Shown here: positions 5,892 through 5,911 of the stretch, piece after piece
Numbering within the stretch: position 1 is the first letter of the stretch
Layout of the letters: each line of letters starts with the position of its first letter
Origin: GCA-2684655 sp051278165
Lineage (GTDB): Bacteria > Planctomycetota > UBA1135 > UBA2386
Reading direction: 5' to 3'
Assembly: GCA_051278165.1 (NCBI GenBank)
Contig: JBNMNW010000337.1
Span: 1 to 5,911, forward strand
DNA length: 5,911 nucleotides
Made by a program: the position numbers and the translations under genes
Notes under the pieces: generated by a model
Seen by the model: the letters and a program-made list of their open reading frames with translations, nothing else
What the model was told of the DNA's origin: nothing
The model's database searches: none

Positions 5892-5911
5892 GAGGCTCGA
5901 CTTGCATGCAA
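5892..5911 (+). repeat. 20-bp inverted repeat, copy at the window edge outside the IS
   Basis: The final 20 bases, 11 bp beyond the right inverted repeat of the IS, read on the plus strand like the transposase codons for EARLACN. The match runs to the last base of the window, so the true copy may be longer. It could be the start of a truncated second IS copy in opposite orientation or an assembly or amplification junction. Confidence 0.9.

Overview
This is a short, GC-rich stretch of bacterial DNA. It looks like a fragment of a Planctomycetota chromosome or metagenome contig, cut at both edges. The lineage is inferred, mainly from the secreted repeat protein at 637-2007. Its C-terminal domain (YGFGCG near the start, a central GMPGC, a terminal SNGID) resembles one I associate with large families of exported proteins in Planctomycetota. 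Weak or absent Shine-Dalgarno sites and several secreted or lipidated products fit that assignment but do not prove it.

Layout, left to right. Bases 2-361 (+) are the C-terminal end of a gene cut by the window edge, probably a methyltransferase; its stop codon lies inside a perfect 15-bp tandem duplication. Bases 348-599 (-) hold a coding-like fragment that may be a gene remnant. Bases 637-2007 (-) encode a secreted protein with a signal peptide, six repeats of about 44 residues that resemble tectonin beta-propeller blades, and the planctomycete-like C-terminal domain. A 250-bp divergent intergenic region separates it from a small lipoprotein of unknown function (2258-2716, +). A DJ-1/PfpI-family protein (2780-3361, -) is convergent with the lipoprotein. 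Bases 3362-3768 carry no intact gene but hold what looks like the decayed tail of a formylglycine-generating-enzyme (FGE/sulfatase-modifying-factor) domain. Bases 3769-4752 (-) encode a calcineurin-like metallophosphoesterase lipoprotein with a DPQ-type first motif, like CPPED1/CSTP1. The right end is a complete IS5-family (IS903-like) insertion sequence of 1,077 bp (4804-5880). Its terminal inverted repeats can be read directly, and it encodes one intact DDE transposase on the minus strand.

The genes do not form an obvious operon or pathway. Three of the five non-transposon products carry export or lipidation signals, so the region has a cell-envelope flavour. The IS sits 51 bp upstream of the metallophosphoesterase start, in the same orientation, so it may have displaced or replaced that gene's promoter. 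The last 20 bases of the window repeat, in inverse orientation, a piece of the transposase gene. That points to a second truncated IS copy or an assembly or amplification junction at the edge. I found no CRISPR array, tRNA, rRNA or convincing defence system. The most interesting items are the propeller architecture and the nested or rearranged IS at the right edge.
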